From NCBI GenBank assembly GCA_021783435.1, contig JAJXUC010000165.1, positions 1 through 8,206 on the forward strand: a DNA stretch of 8,206 nt, written 5' to 3'. The notes under the pieces are model-generated. The model saw only the letters and a program-made list of their open reading frames with translations. It searched no databases and was not told the origin of the DNA. This DNA is from Pseudomonadota bacterium (GTDB lineage Bacteria; Pseudomonadota; Gammaproteobacteria; Burkholderiales; Burkholderiaceae). Positions within the stretch are counted from its first letter, which is position 1; each line of letters starts with the position of its first letter. A program made the position numbers and the translations under genes. Below are positions 5,656-8,206 of this stretch, piece after piece.

Positions 5656-6678
5656 TCAAATCAGCACGGGCTCGAATTCGAGTGTGATACCGAACTTCTG
5701 CGCCACGGCCTGCTGCACGGCGCTGGCCAGTGCGTGGATCTCTTCGCCGCTGGCCCCGCCCCTATTCACCAGAACCAGAGCATGGCGCGCATCCACCGCG
5801 GCGCGGCCAAGGCTCTTGCCCTTCCAGCCGCTGGCGTCGATCATCCAGGCAGCAGCCAGCTTGTAGGTGCCATCGTCCAACGGATAGCTGACGATCTCGG
5901 GAAAGTCTTGCAGGATCTCATTGCGAATGGTGCGGTTGACCACCGGGTTCTTGAAGAAGCTTCCAGCGTTCCCCAATAACGCCGGATCAGGCAGTTTGGC
6001 GCGGCGGATGGCGCATACCGCCTCGAAGATCTGCCAGGCATCGGGCGCGGCAATGCCGAGTTTGCCGAAATGCCGTTCCAGATCGGCGTAGCCGAGCACC
6101 GGCCTCCAAGGTTTGGGCAGGCGCAAACGCAGTTGCGTGATGATGGACTTGCCAGCCAGTTCATGCTTGAACAGGCTGTCGCGATAGCCGAAGCGGCAAG
6201 CAGCCGCATCCAGCGTGACGACGCGACCGGTGGTCAGGTCCACGGCATCCAGTGAGTCGAATCGCTGCGCCAGTTCCAGTCCGTAGGCGCCGATGTTCTG
6301 CACCGGTGCGGCACCCGCGGTTCCGGGGATGAGGGCGAGATTCTCCAGCCCCCCGAAGCCTTGCTCCAGGCTCCAGCGCACGAGATCGTGCCAGCCCACA
6401 CCGGCACCCGCTTCCACGATGATGGCACTGGCATCCTCGCGCACCGTGCGCAAGCCGCCGATCTCGACTTTGACGACGAGCTCCTGCGGGTCACGCGTGA
6501 GCAGCAGGTTGCTGCCGCCACCCAGGACAAGCTTCGGGAGCACGCCGAGTTCGGCGTGGTCGACCAGCTGCCGCACCTCACGCTGGCTGCGCACACGCAC
6601 CAAACGGGCAGCATGCGCGACCACGCCGAAAGTGTTCATCGCGGCCAGAGGAACGTGGGTTTCGAGTTGCAGGTCCAT
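5656..6678 (-). CDS. murB: UDP-N-acetylenolpyruvoylglucosamine reductase (MurB, type I)
   Basis: MurB is the cytoplasmic FAD enzyme that uses NADPH to reduce UDP-GlcNAc-enolpyruvate to UDP-MurNAc, the second committed step of peptidoglycan synthesis. At 340 residues it matches the E. coli type (342). FAD-binding motifs LGGGSNLLL (52-60) and [17 protein letters not shown] (117-133) are present. FGYRDS (163-168) carries the Tyr-Arg pair of type I enzymes. [10 protein letters not shown] (236-245) holds the proton-donating serine, Ser240, and the C-terminal EFEP (334-337) supplies the conserved acid. The frame is open to a TTG at 6699, but the ATG at 6678 gives the normal N-terminus ([19 protein letters not shown]). 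No clear Shine-Dalgarno sequence precedes it. It is divergent from yajQ with 51 bp between the start codons. Confidence 0.96.
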   Translation of the reverse strand: MDLQLETHVPLAAMNTFGVVAHAARLVRVRSQREVRQLVDHAELGVLPKLVLGGGSNLLLTRDPQELVVKVEIGGLRTVREDASAIIVEAGAGVGWHDLVRWSLEQGFGGLENLALIPGTAGAAPVQNIGAYGLELAQRFDSLDAVDLTTGRVVTLDAAACRFGYRDSLFKHELAGKSIITQLRLRLPKPWRPVLGYADLERHFGKLGIAAPDAWQIFEAVCAIRRAKLPDPALLGNAGSFFKNPVVNRTIRNEILQDFPEIVSYPLDDGTYKLAAAWMIDASGWKGKSLGRAAVDARHALVLVNRGGASGEEIHALASAVQQAVAQKFGITLEFEPVLI

Positions 6679-6729
6679 ACAATCGGTGGCTTCGGTCAAA
6701 CGACCATTATCTTCGCCCGATCCAGCGCC
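6679..6729. promoter_or_regulatory. 51-bp divergent spacer between murB and yajQ
   Basis: Two housekeeping genes start back to back here, so promoters for both must lie in this spacer or inside the opposite coding region. Neither start has a recognisable Shine-Dalgarno sequence. I see no convincing -35/-10 pair. A small GGTC-AAAC-GACC inverted repeat is present but short. Confidence 0.35.
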
Positions 6730-7215
6730 ATGCCATCATTCGATGCAGTCCTTGAGCCCAACCTGATCGAAATCCGCAACGCGGTCGACCAGACCGGCAA
6801 GGAAACCAACAACCGTTTCGACTTCAAAGGCAGCTCTGCCAAGATTGATCTGACCGACAAGCTCATCACCGCCTGGGCTGACAACGACTTCCAACTCGGC
6901 CAGGTACGTGATGTGTTGATGGGCAAGATGGCCAAGCGCAATGTGGACGTGCGCTTTCTCGATCTCGGCAAGATCGAGACCATCGGTGGCGACAAGGTCA
7001 AGCAGGTGATCACCGTGAAATCCGGCATTCCTCAGGACTTGGCCAAACGCATCACCGCAACGGTGAAGGAGTCCAAGCTCAAGCTGCAATCGGCCATTCA
7101 GGGCGATGTGGTCCGCATCACAGGGGCCAAGCGCGACGACCTGCAAGCCGCCATGGCCTTGCTGACGAAAGCCATCACCGACGCGCCGCTGTCGTTCACC
7201 AACTTCCGCGAATGA
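6730..7215 (+). CDS. yajQ: YajQ family nucleotide-binding protein
   Basis: This is a 161-residue cytoplasmic protein of the YajQ family (UPF0234). Family members bind nucleotides; the Xanthomonas homologue binds cyclic di-GMP and acts with a transcription factor, and the E. coli protein binds nucleic acids. The whole family pattern is visible: MPSFD start, [33 protein letters not shown], the [13 protein letters not shown] segment, [27 protein letters not shown] and the C-terminal PLSFTNFRE. The frame is open back to 6361, antisense to murB, but MPSFD is the conserved family start, so 6730 is chosen. No Shine-Dalgarno sequence is visible. The stop overlaps the next gene start by four bases, so the protease downstream is probably translationally coupled. 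Confidence 0.96.
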   Translation: MPSFDAVLEPNLIEIRNAVDQTGKETNNRFDFKGSSAKIDLTDKLITAWADNDFQLGQVRDVLMGKMAKRNVDVRFLDLGKIETIGGDKVKQVITVKSGIPQDLAKRITATVKESKLKLQSAIQGDVVRITGAKRDDLQAAMALLTKAITDAPLSFTNFRE

Positions 7216-7895
7216 TGCGCGCTTCACTCGACTTGGCGGACATATGTCAGCCGCCTGCATGGCTACGGCTACGCCAGCTCGCGGCTTTGGCCCTTCTCGG
7301 CGGCTGCACCGCAGCCTGCGCCCAGAGTGTGAGTCTGGTCGGCAGTTTCGGCGACAAGGCCTTGCTGGTCATCGACGGCGCTGCGCCCAAGGCCGTTGCC
7401 GCGGGGCAAAGCCAGCAGGGCGTGAAAGTCGTGCGTGTGGGCGACAGCTCGGCCGTGGTCAGCGTGGGCGGCCAACAGCAGGAGCTGCGCGTGGGCGCAA
7501 GCCCCGTGAACTTGGCGGGCAAGGGTCCGGCATCGACCGCCCTGCAAGCACTGCCGAACGGGCAGTTCGTCACGGAAGGGCGCATCAACGGCAAACTCGT
7601 TCGCATGATGGTGGACACCGGAGCCACCATGGTGTCGCTGAGCCGGGCTCAGGCGACTCAACTCGGCCTGTCGCTACAAGGCGGACGGCCGATGTCCGTT
7701 CACACAGCTAACGGCGTCGTGCAGGCGACCGAAATCCTGTTGAGTTCCGTGCGCGTGGGCACCATCGAACGCCGCGAAGTACCAGCTGTCATCCAGGACT
7801 CGTCACTGCCCATCGTGTTGCTGGGCATGAGCTTTCTCAAGCACCTGGACTTGCGGCACGACGCCGACCAGTTGACCTTGACGGCGCGTAACTGA
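7212..7895 (+). CDS. Exported retropepsin-like aspartic protease
   Basis: This 227-residue protein of the bacterial clan AA (TIGR02281-like) aspartic protease group carries a single catalytic motif, [11 protein letters not shown], with Asp135 (VDTGA at 134-138). [10 protein letters not shown] (203-212) is the paired hydrophobic-glycine motif near the C-terminus. Such proteins must dimerise to form an active site, as retropepsins do. Residues 19-39 form a signal peptide with a rather long N-terminal region; cleavage after ACA (near 37) or lipid attachment at Cys32 in LLGGC are both possible, the second being a marginal lipobox. The middle part (about 40-115) is a Gly/Val-rich beta domain of unknown role. 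Natural substrates are not known. The ATG at 7212 overlaps the yajQ stop (ATGA), with a second in-frame ATG at 7215. The gene converges on plsY with only 33 bp between them. Confidence 0.87.
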   Translation: MMRASLDLADICQPPAWLRLRQLAALALLGGCTAACAQSVSLVGSFGDKALLVIDGAAPKAVAAGQSQQGVKVVRVGDSSAVVSVGGQQQELRVGASPVNLAGKGPASTALQALPNGQFVTEGRINGKLVRMMVDTGATMVSLSRAQATQLGLSLQGGRPMSVHTANGVVQATEILLSSVRVGTIERREVPAVIQDSSLPIVLLGMSFLKHLDLRHDADQLTLTARN

Positions 7896-7928
7896 TCGAC
7901 CATCGACGTTAAGGGCCAAGAGTCCAGG

Positions 7929-8206
7929 CTAGTGCTGCTTGCGTCCGATGCGACTTTCCTCGCCGTCCAGCAGATTGCGCACATTTCTGCGGTGCCGCCA
8001 CACCACGAGCACCGAGATGATGACGACCGCCAGCAGCATGGCCATGTCACCTTTCCAGACCAATCCGCGACCCAGCCAATCATAGAGCGGCGCGAACACC
8101 GCTGCCGAGAGCGCGGCCAGCGACGAATAGCGCGTGAAGATGGCAACAATCAACCAGGTTGCAATCGTCGCCAAGCCCAGCCACGGGTTGATGGCCAGCA
8201 GGATGC
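7929..8206 (-). CDS. plsY: Glycerol-3-phosphate acyltransferase PlsY, C-terminal part (cut by window edge)
   Basis: The last 91 codons of an inner-membrane acyltransferase are present. PlsY transfers an acyl group from acyl-phosphate to glycerol-3-phosphate, the first step of phospholipid synthesis in most bacteria. Visible features are the conserved RYSSLAAL segment, a hydrophobic stretch AMLLAVVIISVLVVW, and the diagnostic tail RHRRNVRNLLDGEESRIG before the TAG stop. The N-terminal part, including the start, lies past the right edge of the window. Partner PlsX is not in the window. No terminator is visible in the 33-bp gap to the convergent protease gene. Confidence 0.93.
   Translation of the reverse strand, partial: ILLAINPWLGLATIATWLIVAIFTRYSSLAALSAAVFAPLYDWLGRGLVWKGDMAMLLAVVIISVLVVWRHRRNVRNLLDGEESRIGRKQH

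Noticed and set aside
6679..6699. TTG start giving MurB seven extra residues
   Set aside because: The ATG at 6678 gives the family's usual N-terminus and length; the extension is not typical.
6361..6729. N-terminal extension of the yajQ frame
   Set aside because: It is antisense to murB, and YajQ proteins begin with MPSFD, found at 6730.
1..8206. CRISPR array, tRNA or rRNA genes, and transposase genes
   Set aside because: I saw no regularly spaced direct repeats, no tRNA-like cloverleaf and no transposase reading frame; the only mobile DNA seen is the intron end.

Overview
The window looks like chromosomal DNA of a GC-rich, sulfur-oxidising betaproteobacterium. The murB / yajQ / retropepsin-like protease / plsY set on the right is typical Burkholderiales housekeeping. 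The sulfide:quinone oxidoreductase on the left closely resembles the Acidithiobacillus ferrooxidans enzyme. A Thiomonas-like organism fits best, but the genus is an inference.

Layout. (1) 1-264, minus strand: the 5' part (domain I) of a group IIC self-splicing intron, running off the left edge. It sits just after the T-run of the Rho-independent terminator (267-300) of the next gene, which is the classic target of this intron class. (2) 335-1636, minus: type I sulfide:quinone oxidoreductase. (3) 1637-2059: a divergent control region with a perfect 7-bp inverted repeat and a candidate -10 box. (4) 2060-3177, plus: two overlapping YeeE/YedE half-transporters, followed by a terminator. (5) 3356-3625: a small exported protein with four N-P-C-A-P motifs. 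(6) 3721-4521: a His-rich protein of unknown function that resembles the DUF6969 family. (7) 4567-5547: an exported two-domain rhodanese, followed by a strong terminator. (8) 5656-6678, minus: murB. (9) 6730-7215, plus: yajQ, overlapped by a retropepsin-like aspartic protease gene (7212-7895). (10) 7929-8206, minus: the 3' end of plsY.

Working together: positions 335-5547 read as a reduced-sulfur module. SQR would oxidise sulfide to polysulfide at the membrane. The YeeE pair would move thiosulfate or another sulfur species across the inner membrane. The rhodanese would transfer sulfane sulfur in the periplasm. The four-cysteine peptide could carry sulfane sulfur or metal, and the His-rich protein has an unknown part. 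The enzyme roles rest on family knowledge; the roles of the peptide and the His-rich protein, and the idea of one coordinated system, are inference. The right half is ordinary cell-wall, nucleotide-binding and phospholipid housekeeping.
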